Shown: one piece after another, positions 9,513 to 18,543 of the stretch
Layout: the number at the start of each line of letters is the position of its first letter
Numbering within the stretch: position 1 is the first letter of the stretch
Assembly: GCA_046316495.1 (NCBI GenBank)
Contig: JBKDAM010000061.1
Coordinates: 1 to 64,000, forward strand
DNA length: 64,000 nt
Direction: 5' to 3'
DNA from: M3007 sp046316495
GTDB taxonomy: Bacteria; Bacteroidota; Bacteroidia; Chitinophagales; Saprospiraceae
Program-made: the position numbers and the translations under genes
Notes under the pieces: model-generated
What the model saw: only the letters and a program-made list of their open reading frames with translations
What the model was told of the DNA's origin: nothing
Database searches by the model: none

Positions 9513-10448
9513 TTACTCGTTGAGGCCTCTTCCTTCTTTTACGATTCTTCCACTTTGTAGGAGGTGCTTCATCATTCGGTCCAAGATTCCATTGATAAAG
9601 TCCTTGCTTTTTTCCGTAGAGTAGTTTTTAGCAATTTCGACGAATTCGTTCAGAGTGACTTTTGTTGGAATGGTTGGGAAATGCAATAGTTCACAAAGTG
9701 CCATTTTCAACATAATCATATCGAGAATGGCTACCCTTTCTGCATCCCAATTTTGCAGCATTGGAGTAATTTCACTAAGTAAGGCTGCATCCTCCTGACA
9801 AGTTTTGCGAAGAAGTTCTTCACCAAATTCTCGGACGGTTTCGTCGGAAGGGGCATGTTCCTGATAGAAGTCTCCACTTACGGGCATTGACTTCAGTGTT
9901 TTTTTCATGGCGCCAGCGACCAGGGATTCGTCATCTCCCATGTTGTTGTAGCGCTCTTCGCACAGCTCGATGAAAATATCGTTGGTACTTAGGAATTTAT
10001 ACAAGTCGAGAAGCACCTTGATATGATCTGCTTCTTGTGGAGCCTCCAGGGCTGAGTAGGTTATATATTCTGGAGATTCGATGAATCCTTGGTAGATTTT
10101 ACGCAGCAAGTCATCATCTAATTCAATAGTTGACTTGAATTTTTCAACCAGGTTTAGAAACCCGACATGATTAGCGAGGCTTTGCGTACAAGGATTTGTA
10201 TACAGTACGGGCTTAAACTTTTTGTCCTCTTCGGTTGGAAGGTGTTTGGCAGCTCGCGTTGAGGCGTCTTTTTCAGCCTGCTGGGTTACTTTTAGCAGGA
10301 CGTGGAGTTGGAAGATATAAAGTTGGTAAGTTTTCCAGATACCTTCATTGTAGGCTTTAAGCACATCCGGGAATTTCAGATCTTCATCTCGGTTGAGCAT
10401 GTAAAGCAGCTGCATGACTTTCACACGTACGCTTCTACGACTAAGCAT
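9513..10448 (-). CDS. nusB: Transcription antitermination factor NusB
   Basis: A 311-residue protein, about twice the length of E. coli NusB; the extra N-terminal half (about 1-170) is seen in Bacteroidota versions. The N-terminus SRRSVRVKVMQLLYML carries the RNA-binding Arg-rich helix, and the C-terminal half has the diagnostic run NWDAERVAILDMIMLKMALCEL followed by TKVTLNEFVEIAKNYS and KDFINGILD. NusB joins NusE (S10) at boxA to antiterminate rRNA transcription. It lies 62 bp behind acpH in a leftward cluster beginning at lolD. Confidence 0.93.
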   Translation of the reverse strand: MLSRRSVRVKVMQLLYMLNRDEDLKFPDVLKAYNEGIWKTYQLYIFQLHVLLKVTQQAEKDASTRAAKHLPTEEDKKFKPVLYTNPCTQSLANHVGFLNLVEKFKSTIELDDDLLRKIYQGFIESPEYITYSALEAPQEADHIKVLLDLYKFLSTNDIFIELCEERYNNMGDDESLVAGAMKKTLKSMPVSGDFYQEHAPSDETVREFGEELLRKTCQEDAALLSEITPMLQNWDAERVAILDMIMLKMALCELLHFPTIPTKVTLNEFVEIAKNYSTEKSKDFINGILDRMMKHLLQSGRIVKEGRGLNE

Positions 10449-10510
10449 AATATTTCAAAGGACTTTTAATCGATTTTGAATAAATTTCGAGTCACAAAGG
10501 AACGGCTTTT

Positions 10511-11095
10511 TTACTCAAAATCAGAAAACATCTGTGATTTTTCTAGTAGTTGCGGAAAAAACAATCTAAAGTCAGTCAAAAAGTCTTCTTTTTCTGCAAA
10601 AAAGAAGTCCAGTAATGCTGGGGAGTCTAATGAGAAGGGTAGTCGTTTGGAGAATTGTTGAAACACAAACAGTAGTCCTTCATAGGCTAAATATCCGGAG
10701 AGGAAGTCACCAGCAATCATTTTGGGTAGGCGTTCTTGCAGTGTAGGGGGCATTTTTTCGATTTGGTTATTTAACTGTTGGTAGGTAGTCTGAGTAAAAG
10801 TATGGAAAGGGATATTTGAGTAGGTCTTCCAAGAAATAGCCAGAAGGTGGTCAAACAGAATGTCAACGATGGGGGGGGAAAACCTTCCTGCGAAGGGTCG
10901 GACTCGGGCTGTGCAGGATTTGACTGCTGGGTGCGCATCGGTAAATGCGTCAATCATTCGGTGAAGAAGTATTCCTTTTTGGACTTTTTCTGGATAGTTT
11001 TCCCAGCTATGACCTTTTACATAGTCGCCAATAAAGTTGCCGAGTAGAAGTTGTTGATCACTAAAGGAGAGGAAACAATGTGCAAGATGGTTCAT
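10511..11095 (-). CDS. acpH: Acyl carrier protein phosphodiesterase family (DUF479)
   Basis: A 194-residue protein opening MNHLAHCFLSFSDQQLLLGNFIGDYVKG, with GILLHRMIDAFTDAHPAVK and IVDILFDHLLAISW; these His/Asp-rich helices are the HD-like signature of the AcpH family, which removes 4'-phosphopantetheine from holo-ACP. Length matches E. coli AcpH (193). The start overlaps the stop of the alkaline phosphatase gene as ATGA, so translation is probably coupled. Enzymatic assignment to AcpH is by family; some members are annotated only as DUF479. Confidence 0.8.
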   Translation of the reverse strand: MNHLAHCFLSFSDQQLLLGNFIGDYVKGHSWENYPEKVQKGILLHRMIDAFTDAHPAVKSCTARVRPFAGRFSPPIVDILFDHLLAISWKTYSNIPFHTFTQTTYQQLNNQIEKMPPTLQERLPKMIAGDFLSGYLAYEGLLFVFQQFSKRLPFSLDSPALLDFFFAEKEDFLTDFRLFFPQLLEKSQMFSDFE

Positions 11096-12231
11096 TGGCT
11101 AGAGTTCAGAGTCATTGCCTGTTTTATTTTTTGATAGACATCGGTGTTATCGTAGATTCCATTAAAGAGATTTGCGCGGGGGCCGAAAGCAAAGACTGGT
11201 ACCATTGTTCCTGTATGGTATTTGGACCCAAAGCTTGGTTTAAAGAGGCGTTTTTCGTTTAAGTCTTTGAGCGCCAGTCCGCCACATTCGTGGTCGCCAG
11301 TTACGATTACGAGGGTTTCTCGGTCATTTATAGCGAATTTCAGAGCTTCCCAGATTGCAGCATCGAAATCCAGCATTTCTGCCTTCAGCCAATGTTGATC
11401 ATTTGCGTGCAGCGCCCAGTCTATTTGACTACCTTCAACGAGTAAGAAAAATCCTTTTTCGCTTCTTTTTTGTAGAAAGCGACTGACTTCTTTGACTGCT
11501 CTAGGTAGGTATTTTCTTCCTGCGGAGGCGGTTGGTGGTTCTTTTTCGTGGGTAAGCAGCATGAATGGTTTTTCACCCTGAAGTGGTAATCGTTGGAAGC
11601 TGGTTCCTTCTCGCACTACATATCCTCGTTTTGACAGGGAGTCTTTAAGGTTTAGATGATCGGGTCGTCGAGTTGAGAAGTAATATGCGCCTCCTCCTAC
11701 GAAGCAGTCCAGTGGGGTATTTAAGTACTCGAGTGCGATGCTTTCAGTAAAGGCCCGCATTTCTTGGTGTGCTATAAAGGCAGCGGGGGTAGCATGTGTG
11801 GCGGTACAGGTAACCACGATACCGGTTGCTTTGCCAGCGTTTTCCCATTCTTCTAAGATGGTCTGGCATGCCTCCTTGTCAGGTGTCATTCCGATGGCGC
11901 CGTTGAATGTTTTTTTTCCACAGGAAAACGCGGTGGCGCCTGCCGCAGAATCGGTTATTAATTCATCGTGAGCATGAGACTTATGGAACCCTACTACCGA
12001 AAACTGTCCGAAGGCGCTTTTTTGTAAGCCGCCTTTCCAGTAAACTCCTGCACTTACTTGGGATAAGGCCATTCCATCACCGATAAGTAGAATAATGTTT
12101 TTGGGGGTTGATGCAAAGGGTGGAGGAATATTAGCCTCGGGTGCTTGGGGATAGGTAGTACAGTTTGTCCACGCTCCTAAAAGTAGTAGTAGGCCGAGCG
12201 GGCGAATACTATTTTTTATTGAAAAAGACAT
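11092..12231 (-). CDS. Alkaline phosphatase, probable lipoprotein
   Basis: A 379-residue member of the alkaline phosphatase superfamily. The signal RPLGLLLLLGAWTNC ends in a lipobox-like TNC. The metal and nucleophile motifs are intact: IILLIGDGMA, TDSAAGATAFSCG (nucleophile Ser), FLLVEGSQIDWALHAND and LVIVTGDHECGGL. It should hydrolyse phosphomonoesters in the periplasm or at the cell surface. The start ATG at 12231 is favoured over an upstream start at 12300 because it forms a TAATG junction with the lolD stop and directly precedes the signal peptide. The last codons overlap acpH. Confidence 0.9.
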   Translation of the reverse strand: MSFSIKNSIRPLGLLLLLGAWTNCTTYPQAPEANIPPPFASTPKNIILLIGDGMALSQVSAGVYWKGGLQKSAFGQFSVVGFHKSHAHDELITDSAAGATAFSCGKKTFNGAIGMTPDKEACQTILEEWENAGKATGIVVTCTATHATPAAFIAHQEMRAFTESIALEYLNTPLDCFVGGGAYYFSTRRPDHLNLKDSLSKRGYVVREGTSFQRLPLQGEKPFMLLTHEKEPPTASAGRKYLPRAVKEVSRFLQKRSEKGFFLLVEGSQIDWALHANDQHWLKAEMLDFDAAIWEALKFAINDRETLVIVTGDHECGGLALKDLNEKRLFKPSFGSKYHTGTMVPVFAFGPRANLFNGIYDNTDVYQKIKQAMTLNSSQ

Positions 12232-12920
12232 TATTCTGTTTGGGCCGACCGGGATCCGGAAGTTGAATTGATTAATATTCCATCTTGCATGGTAAGGCAT
12301 CTATCGGATAAATCAGCCAACTCCTGGTTATGGGTTACGATAACGAATGTTTGTTTTTTATCGTCACAAAGCTGTCGAATCAGCAGGTGAAAGTCTTTTG
12401 AGGCGCTGCTGTCGAGGTTCCCGGTTGGTTCGTCTGCGAAAATAATATTCGGTTGATTAATGAGTGCTCTGGCAACTGCTACTCGTTGTTGTTCTCCCCC
12501 GGAAAGTTCGGTGGGTTTGTGCGATAGCCTGTTGGTAAGACCAAGGTAGTCGAGTAGCTCTTTTGCGCGTTTTTCGACGGATTGTCTAGGTTCTTGGCGG
12601 ATAAAGCCTGGGATACAGACGTTTTCCAAAGCAGTAAATTCAGGGAGCAGGTGATGGAACTGAAAAACAAAACCAATATGTTGATTTCGGAACGCTGCTA
12701 GTTGTTTGGCAGACAGGTTGGCGATGGGTTGGCCCACGATATTTAAGTTTCCGCTATCTGCGCTATCAAGTGTGCCAATTATGTGTAATAGTGTACTTTT
12801 GCCGGATCCTGATTTTCCGACTATACTGACAATTTCTCCTTGGTCGACATTCAGATCAACCCCTTTGAGGATGTTTAGTTGACCATAGGATTTGTGGATG
12901 TTTTTTGCCTGTAATACCAT
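12231..12920 (-). CDS. lolD: LolD-type ABC transporter ATPase
   Basis: A 229-residue ABC ATPase with Walker A GKSGSGKST, Q-loop, signature LSGGEQQRVAVARAL, Walker B IIFADEPTGNLD and the switch His in VTHN. The LolD/MacB subfamily is recognised by GTLDSADSGNL and GFVFQFHHLLPEFTALENV. LolD powers LolC/E release of lipoproteins toward the outer membrane. No LolC/E permease is nearby, so the partner is encoded elsewhere; a MacB-like exporter role cannot be excluded. ATG 12920 is chosen because a promoter box lies 4 nt ahead of it. Confidence 0.88.
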   Translation of the reverse strand: MVLQAKNIHKSYGQLNILKGVDLNVDQGEIVSIVGKSGSGKSTLLHIIGTLDSADSGNLNIVGQPIANLSAKQLAAFRNQHIGFVFQFHHLLPEFTALENVCIPGFIRQEPRQSVEKRAKELLDYLGLTNRLSHKPTELSGGEQQRVAVARALINQPNIIFADEPTGNLDSSASKDFHLLIRQLCDDKKQTFVIVTHNQELADLSDRCLTMQDGILINSTSGSRSAQTE

Positions 12921-12924
12921 TTGA

Positions 12925-12932
12925 CAAAGGTA
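12925..12932 (-). promoter_or_regulatory. -7 box (TACCTTTG) of the lolD operon
   Basis: Perfect TAnnTTTG, 4 nt ahead of the lolD ATG at 12920, predicting a leaderless or nearly leaderless operon mRNA. Confidence 0.6.
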
Positions 12933-12957
12933 CACTTTTCAGCGCCAAATAATAAGA

Positions 12958-14169
12958 ATGAACATACTGCAGCTTTCTAAAAAATTTCCCTACCCAGTTA
13001 AGGATGGGGAGAGCATTGCCACGAGTTATTTGGCCAGGGCCATGAGTGATCAGGGCGTTGACCTGACTTTGCTTTCCATGAATACCAGCAAGCATAGGAC
13101 GGATCTATCGTTACTTCCCGATCACTTCAATTATTATAAGGCGGTTCATGCGGTAGAGGTAGACAATCATTTACGTCCTGCGGACGCACTGTGGAATCTG
13201 TTTTTTTCCGAGGAGTCTTATCATGTGGTCCGCTTTATGGATGCTGCTTTTTCGGAGGAGTTAGTTAGGTTATTATCAGAGGAGCAGTTTGATATTGTGC
13301 AATTAGAGACCTTGTTTCTCACGCCTTACGTACCCCTGATACGGAAGCATTCTACTGCGCGGATTGTACTTCGGTCGCATAATGTGGAGCATATGATTTG
13401 GGAGCGTGTGGCGAGTAACAGTCGGTTTTTAAAACGTTGGTATTTGAATAAAATAACGCCTCGATTAAAGCGATATGAGGTGGAGCATTTGAATGAGTAC
13501 GATCTAATGGTTGCCATATCTAAAGGTGATTTAGATCAATTTCGGAGATTAGGCATGTCGATTCCTGGTATGGTTATTCCGATAGGATTGGCATCGAAGG
13601 ATTATGAACCAGATTTTAGTGTTTTTGATCGTCCAATCAGTATTTCATTTATTGGGTCTTTGGATTGGATGCCCAATGTAGAAGGATTAGATTGGTTTCT
13701 TACTGAAGTGTGGATTCCACTGGTTGTCCCGAGGTTTCCCAATCTTACTTTTCATATAGCGGGAAGAAATCCTCCTGCCAGGTTAATGGAAATGAGTTTG
13801 CCGGGAGTGGTTGTGCACGGGGAGGTACCTTCAGCGCAGGATTTTCTGAATGCACATCCGATTACAATTGCTCCGTTATTATCTGGAGGGGGGATGAGGG
13901 CAAAGATTCTAGAGGGCATGGCATTGGGGCGGGTAGTCATTTCGACACGGATTGGGATGGAAGGAATTGAAATAGAGGATGGTGTTCACGCATTATTAGC
14001 TGATAAGCCGGAGGAGTGGCTAAGCAGAATTGAATGGTGTTTAGCAAATAGGGAGCAGATACGGACGATAGGGGCTGCCGCTGTTTCGTTGTGCAACCAT
14101 TCATATGATCATCACATGATTGCTAGGCGGCTTCTGGAGGCCTATCGTACGTTACTGAACAAAAGTTAA
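12958..14169 (+). CDS. Family 4 glycosyltransferase
   Basis: A 403-residue GT-B glycosyltransferase. The N-terminal domain opens MNILQLSKKFPYPVKDG with an acceptor-side loop, and the C-terminal GT4 domain has SFIGSLDWMPNVEGLDWFL, FHIAGRNP, a HGEVPSAQDFL turn and the donor-binding PLLSGGGMRAKILEGMALG with the acidic EGMALG site. Acts at the cytoplasmic face, most likely on surface polysaccharide or glycolipid. It is divergent from lolD with only 37 bp between starts and ends 13 bp before the convergent hemC. Sugar and acceptor are unknown. Confidence 0.88.
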   Translation: MNILQLSKKFPYPVKDGESIATSYLARAMSDQGVDLTLLSMNTSKHRTDLSLLPDHFNYYKAVHAVEVDNHLRPADALWNLFFSEESYHVVRFMDAAFSEELVRLLSEEQFDIVQLETLFLTPYVPLIRKHSTARIVLRSHNVEHMIWERVASNSRFLKRWYLNKITPRLKRYEVEHLNEYDLMVAISKGDLDQFRRLGMSIPGMVIPIGLASKDYEPDFSVFDRPISISFIGSLDWMPNVEGLDWFLTEVWIPLVVPRFPNLTFHIAGRNPPARLMEMSLPGVVVHGEVPSAQDFLNAHPITIAPLLSGGGMRAKILEGMALGRVVISTRIGMEGIEIEDGVHALLADKPEEWLSRIEWCLANREQIRTIGAAAVSLCNHSYDHHMIARRLLEAYRTLLNKS

Positions 14170-14182
14170 GTCGGATAAATTA

Positions 14183-15064
14183 TCAGGATTTTAGCGCTTT
14201 GAATATCCTTTCTGCCAGCCCTACGCTGGTGGAGGAGGACAAATTCACTTTCTTCATTTCGTTGTTTAGTTGGCAAGCGGCGTGGGCATGATAATTTCCT
14301 GCTTGATCACGATAACAGTGTACTCCCAAAGGCAGTTGGCAGCCACCATCCATTAACTGTAGGACTTTTCGTTCAACGTTGGTGACTGCTGACACGTTTG
14401 GGTGGTGGAGTTTTTTGATAATACGCCTGGTCGATAGGTCATCCCGGTTTGTTTGCCATGCTAGAACGCCTTGTGCGGGTGCTGGGACAAACTCACCAGG
14501 GTGTAATTGGATGAGTTCAAACTCCTCTAGGTTAAGTTGGATTCTGCTTACGCCAGCGGCTGCTAGGAAAATTGCATCAAAATCGCCATTTTTTAACTTT
14601 TCAAGGCGAGTAGTTACATTTCCCCGGATATCTTTTAGCTGAACGTCTGGGCGCAAGTCAGCCATTTGTGCTTTTCTTCTGGCAGCGGAAGTTCCTACAA
14701 CCGCACCTTGTCGTAGTCCAAGTAGTTGGTTACGGTCGATTACCTCCTTTCTGATCAGAAGCCAGTCTGCGGGATTTTCGCGGTAAGACACTGCTGTGAT
14801 AACGAGACCTTCTGGTTGTTCTGTTGGGAGGTCTTTCATGGAATGTACGGCCACATCGATATCGCCGCGCAGAAGCGCCTCTTCGATTTCTTTTGTGAAG
14901 AATCCCTTGCCTTCCATTTTATCGAAGCCTAGGTGCTGGATCAGGTCGCCTTTTGTTTTAATGATGACCAATTCGCTTTCGACACCAATTTTTGCCAGTT
15001 CGGAGCGGGTAAATTCAGCTTGCCAGAGGGCTAGTTTGCTACCTCGAGTACCAATTCGTATCAT
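14183..15064 (-). CDS. hemC: Porphobilinogen deaminase (hydroxymethylbilane synthase)
   Basis: A 293-residue enzyme joining four porphobilinogens into hydroxymethylbilane in haem synthesis. MIRIGTRGSKLALWQ, VIIKTKGD, GFFTKEIEEALL, DVAVHSMKDLPTE and GTSAARRKAQ are the standard motifs; the dipyrromethane cofactor is attached to Cys in MDGGCQLPLG (about residue 240). The C-terminal domain is slightly short compared with E. coli (313). It follows kynU by 3 bp in the same direction, so the two are cotranscribed. Confidence 0.95.
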   Translation of the reverse strand: MIRIGTRGSKLALWQAEFTRSELAKIGVESELVIIKTKGDLIQHLGFDKMEGKGFFTKEIEEALLRGDIDVAVHSMKDLPTEQPEGLVITAVSYRENPADWLLIRKEVIDRNQLLGLRQGAVVGTSAARRKAQMADLRPDVQLKDIRGNVTTRLEKLKNGDFDAIFLAAAGVSRIQLNLEEFELIQLHPGEFVPAPAQGVLAWQTNRDDLSTRRIIKKLHHPNVSAVTNVERKVLQLMDGGCQLPLGVHCYRDQAGNYHAHAACQLNNEMKKVNLSSSTSVGLAERIFKALKS

Positions 15065-15067
15065 TAT

Positions 15068-16333
15068 TTATTGATTGAAATACATTTTAATAGTTTCCGC
15101 CAATTTCCAGGCATCTTCAAAAGAGTTGTACAAAGGAACTGGTGCTACCCTTATTACATTTGGTTCGCGCCAGTCGGTAATAATGCCATTGGAGCTAAGG
15201 TAGTCAAACAGTTTTTTCCCGCCTGGGTTGGTCAGTATGGAAAGTTGGCAACCTCTTTGGTTAGGATCTTGCGGGGTGATGATTTTATAGTGGCGATGAT
15301 CAGGATCTGCGGCCAGTAGCTGTTGTTCCAGGAATCCGGTGAGTAAGATGCTTTTTTTGCGAAGGTTATCCATACCGGCTTGTTGGAAAAGGTCGAGTCC
15401 AACCTTATGAGCGGCGAAGGAGAGTATTTGTGCATTGCTTAACTGCCAGCCTTCTGCGCCATACATTGGGATAAAGCCCTTTTTCATTTGAAAGCGGACT
15501 TTTTCATCGTGTCCCCACCATCCGGCTAGTCTTGGGAGAGATGGGTTTTTGGCGTGGCGTTCGTGTACGAAGAGCCCTGCGGGCCCACCGGGTCCTGCAT
15601 TCAAGTATTTGTAGCTGCACCAAACTGCGAAATCGGGTCCCCAATTATGGAGTTCTAATGGGACATTTCCTGCTGCGTGCGCCAAGTCAAATCCAACATA
15701 AGCGCCTGAACGCTGTGCGGATGAGGTAATGGCGGCGAGATCATAGTATTGGCCGGAGTAGTAGTTGACTCCACCAAAGAGGACGAGTGCGATGGATGCA
15801 CCGTGTTGTTCGATTGTTTGTAGGATATCCTCTGTTCGAAGAATATCCTCGCCTTCTCTTGGGGCGACTTCGATGATAGCCTCTTTAGGATTGAATCCAT
15901 GCCATTTTACTTGGCTTTCAACGGCGTATTGGTCACTTGGGAAGGCGCCTGCCTCCATGATGATTTTGAATCGTTGATTGGTTGGCTGATAGAAGGAAGC
16001 CATCATTAAATGTAGATTAACCGTCAACGTATTCATGACCACTACTTCATGTGGTAGGGCTCCAACGAGTGATGCCGAGGTAGGAGTCAGGAGTTTATGA
16101 TAATGCATCCAGGGGTTTTCCCCCAAAAAATGACCTTCGACTCCATATTTTTCCCATTGGTCGAGCTCATTTAAAAGAGCTTGTTTGACCCCTTTTGGTT
16201 GAAGACCTAAAGAATTTCCACAAAAATAGGCGACTGGTTGGTCGTTGTGTTGTGGAAATAAGAAGGATGCCCGATGGTGTTTAAGTGGGTCTTTTTGATC
16301 TTGCTCGAGGGCGTAGTCAAGGGGAAGGGCCAT
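15068..16333 (-). CDS. kynU: Kynureninase
   Basis: A 421-residue PLP enzyme cleaving kynurenine or 3-hydroxykynurenine to anthranilate or 3-hydroxyanthranilate plus alanine. Seen: YFCGNSLGLQPKG, MNTLTVNLHLMMASFYQP, GFDLAHAAGNVPLELHNW and the PLP lysine in WCSYKYLNAGPGG, followed by HERH and GWWGH. It sits between a small lipoprotein gene and hemC in one leftward unit. Other kynurenine-pathway genes are not adjacent, although an ALDH8A1-like dehydrogenase lies at 58.4-59.8 kb. Confidence 0.95.
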   Translation of the reverse strand: MALPLDYALEQDQKDPLKHHRASFLFPQHNDQPVAYFCGNSLGLQPKGVKQALLNELDQWEKYGVEGHFLGENPWMHYHKLLTPTSASLVGALPHEVVVMNTLTVNLHLMMASFYQPTNQRFKIIMEAGAFPSDQYAVESQVKWHGFNPKEAIIEVAPREGEDILRTEDILQTIEQHGASIALVLFGGVNYYSGQYYDLAAITSSAQRSGAYVGFDLAHAAGNVPLELHNWGPDFAVWCSYKYLNAGPGGPAGLFVHERHAKNPSLPRLAGWWGHDEKVRFQMKKGFIPMYGAEGWQLSNAQILSFAAHKVGLDLFQQAGMDNLRKKSILLTGFLEQQLLAADPDHRHYKIITPQDPNQRGCQLSILTNPGGKKLFDYLSSNGIITDWREPNVIRVAPVPLYNSFEDAWKLAETIKMYFNQ

Positions 16334-16359
16334 AAGTAGTTGTTTGGCTTAAATCAATG

Positions 16360-16725
16360 TTATTGGCACAAAAGTTCGGTGAGAAGTTCCTTGTTACTAG
16401 CTGGAACAGGGCACTTTTTTTGTAAGAGTGGAGTTATTTGCTCTATTTCTTCAGGGAGAAGAGGTCCTAATTCGGCCAATAAAGGTTGCAGGCAGGTGCT
16501 ACTTTTTTCGAATTCAAGTTGTAGTTGCTCCAATAGACGCTGAAGTTCTTCTGGGGAATCTGTATTGACAAGACGCGCTTTTTGATCAGTTTCTGCGATG
16601 GTAGCAGCGCACTCACAATAGGCGGTTGCCAGCTGTTCGAGTCGTTTGGGAGGAGTGTTGGGGCTGCTACAGCTAAAGCTAATAGAAGTAAGTACCCAGA
16701 ATGCTGCGAATGTCTTTAGTTTCAT
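16360..16725 (-). CDS. Small Cys-containing lipoprotein, unknown function
   Basis: A 121-residue product. MKLKTFAAFWVLTSISFSCSSPN is a lipoprotein signal with lipobox SFSC. The mature part is helical with four Cys residues (YCECAATI, SSTCLQPLL, KKCPVP, LLCQ), suggesting a helical, possibly disulphide-stabilised periplasmic domain. ATG 16725 is chosen because a TACCTTTG promoter box lies just upstream and the signal begins there. It precedes kynU by 26 bp. Confidence 0.65.
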   Translation of the reverse strand: MKLKTFAAFWVLTSISFSCSSPNTPPKRLEQLATAYCECAATIAETDQKARLVNTDSPEELQRLLEQLQLEFEKSSTCLQPLLAELGPLLPEEIEQITPLLQKKCPVPASNKELLTELLCQ

Positions 16726-16734
16726 AATTGGTTG

Positions 16735-16742
16735 CAAAGGTA
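16735..16742 (-). promoter_or_regulatory. -7 box (TACCTTTG) of the lipoprotein-kynU-hemC unit
   Basis: Perfect TAnnTTTG with 9 nt between the box and ATG 16725, so a very short leader is predicted. Confidence 0.55.
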
Positions 16743-16853
16743 CAATCTTGTTGAAACATAATTTTTTCCAGTATTCTTGAAATAATTTTTTCATTTTTGC
16801 CCATGGTTGAGTGATTAGTGTAGACATTTGGTTTTTTATGCTTTTTATACGAT

Positions 16854-18491
16854 ATGTATCATCAATTGATCAGAAAGGTACTCGTTATAGTCTGCTGGGT
16901 TTTGGTTCCTAGCTTGGGGATATTTGCTCAGTCGGTGGCGGAGTTAGAAAAAAAACTAGCAAAATCGCAATCGAAAAGTGAGAAAATGAATCTTCTTTAC
17001 CAGATTGCGGAGAAAACCCTCGCCTCCAGCCCGACAAAATCGGCTGATTATGCTCACCGGGCTAGTATGTTGGCATCTGAGTTGGGGGAAAAAAGGCGTG
17101 AATCTGAGTCCATTTACTTGAGTGCAGATGCGCTTATGCGTTCGAGAAAATGGAAGGAGGCAAGTTCAAGATTTAACTGGGCATGGAACACAGCGCGTAA
17201 TTATGGGCACCGTGACATGGCGTTACTTTCCGCAGAAAAGCTTCAGGAGATTGCGCGAAAAAACAGCGATGAGTACGAAGAGCTGAAATGGGCAAGAGAG
17301 GTAATTGGGTATCTCAAAGAAAGCAGTGGGCGTTCTGGAGGTGTAGGTGACGCTGGGGGGAAGCTGACTGCTCAGTTGGCGGCATTGGAATCGGAAAATA
17401 CTCGTTTAAAAGGGGAGTTAGAACGATTGAGTGGACAGAGTCAAGAATATGAAAGTGCTTACAAGGCGACAGAAGAGCAATACAAGCAGGAGCAGGAGAA
17501 GATACAAACGGTTATTTCTCAGAAAGAGGAGGAACTCACTCAAATTGCGCAGCAGAAATTGAAGACGGATTCCCTTCTTGGAGTAAAGGCTAAGTTAATA
17601 GCAAGTATGAGCGCAGATCAGATGGCAGACGCAATGCTACTGGCTCAACAGGAGCGCACGCTTCAAGAGCAGCAGACGCAAATTGCTGAATCTGAGCTTG
17701 CAAACGAGCGTCAACAAAATATTCAAAATTTGTTAGCGGCTTTCGCCCTTTTTGTACTCGTTTTGGCGGTGTTGTTTTTTATTCGATTCAGGGCAAAGCA
17801 ACGAACTGCTAATGAGTTGAGTGAAAAAAACCGTGTTATTGAGGAGGAGCAAAAGAGAAGCGATGGGTTATTGTTAAATATCTTGCCACCTGCAATCGCA
17901 CAGGAACTGAAGCAAAAAAATCGGGTGGCTGCTCGTCTTCACGAGCGTGCAACGGTCATGTTTATTGACTTTACGGGTTTTACGCATGTTTCAGAAAAGT
18001 TGACTCCAGAGGCATTAGTGAGGGAGCTGGATTTTTGTTTTTCCAATTTTGACAGAATCATTAGTCAGTATCGAATTGAGAAAATTAAAACTGTCGGTGA
18101 TGCTTATATCTGTGCAAGTGGACTTTCTGATATGAATGCCAGTCCGAGCGATATGATCAAAGCGGCTTTGGAGATTCAGGATTTCTTACTGCATGTGAAG
18201 GCAGAGCGTCAGGGGCAGGGTTTGCCCTACTTTGAAGCGCGATGTGGTATTCACACTGGGCCGGTCGTGGCAGGGGTAGTTGGTGCGAAAAAGTTTGCTT
18301 ATGATATTTGGGGGGACACGGTTAATATTGCTGCCCGAATGGAAGAAACCTGTGAGCCCGGGAGAGTTAATATTAGTGAGGATACTTATTGGTTGGCCAA
18401 GTATGAGTTTGAATGGATTAATCGAGGGAAAGTGGCAGCCAAGAATAAAGGGATGATGGATATGTTTTATGTTGCCTCACTTAAGTTGTAG
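16854..18491 (+). CDS. Membrane-bound class III adenylate cyclase
   Basis: A 545-residue signalling enzyme. After a signal peptide (ending IFAQ) comes a helical TPR-like region (about 25-150), a long coiled coil (165-285), one transmembrane helix (LLAAFALFVLVLAVLFFIRF, about 290-310) and a class III cyclase domain (350-545). Metal Asp residues are in VMFIDFTGF and TVGDAYI. Substrate residues Lys (EKIKTVGDAY) and Asp (YDIWGDTVNIAARM) are those of adenylate rather than guanylate cyclases, so cAMP is the predicted product. The periplasmic TPR region would sense an unknown input. Next gene, a ROK kinase, starts 52 bp downstream. Confidence 0.87.
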   Translation: MYHQLIRKVLVIVCWVLVPSLGIFAQSVAELEKKLAKSQSKSEKMNLLYQIAEKTLASSPTKSADYAHRASMLASELGEKRRESESIYLSADALMRSRKWKEASSRFNWAWNTARNYGHRDMALLSAEKLQEIARKNSDEYEELKWAREVIGYLKESSGRSGGVGDAGGKLTAQLAALESENTRLKGELERLSGQSQEYESAYKATEEQYKQEQEKIQTVISQKEEELTQIAQQKLKTDSLLGVKAKLIASMSADQMADAMLLAQQERTLQEQQTQIAESELANERQQNIQNLLAAFALFVLVLAVLFFIRFRAKQRTANELSEKNRVIEEEQKRSDGLLLNILPPAIAQELKQKNRVAARLHERATVMFIDFTGFTHVSEKLTPEALVRELDFCFSNFDRIISQYRIEKIKTVGDAYICASGLSDMNASPSDMIKAALEIQDFLLHVKAERQGQGLPYFEARCGIHTGPVVAGVVGAKKFAYDIWGDTVNIAARMEETCEPGRVNISEDTYWLAKYEFEWINRGKVAAKNKGMMDMFYVASLKL

Positions 18492-18543
18492 TCTTAGTAC
18501 AAAAAATAACGTTTTAGATCATACTAATTAATACGGCAGGCAC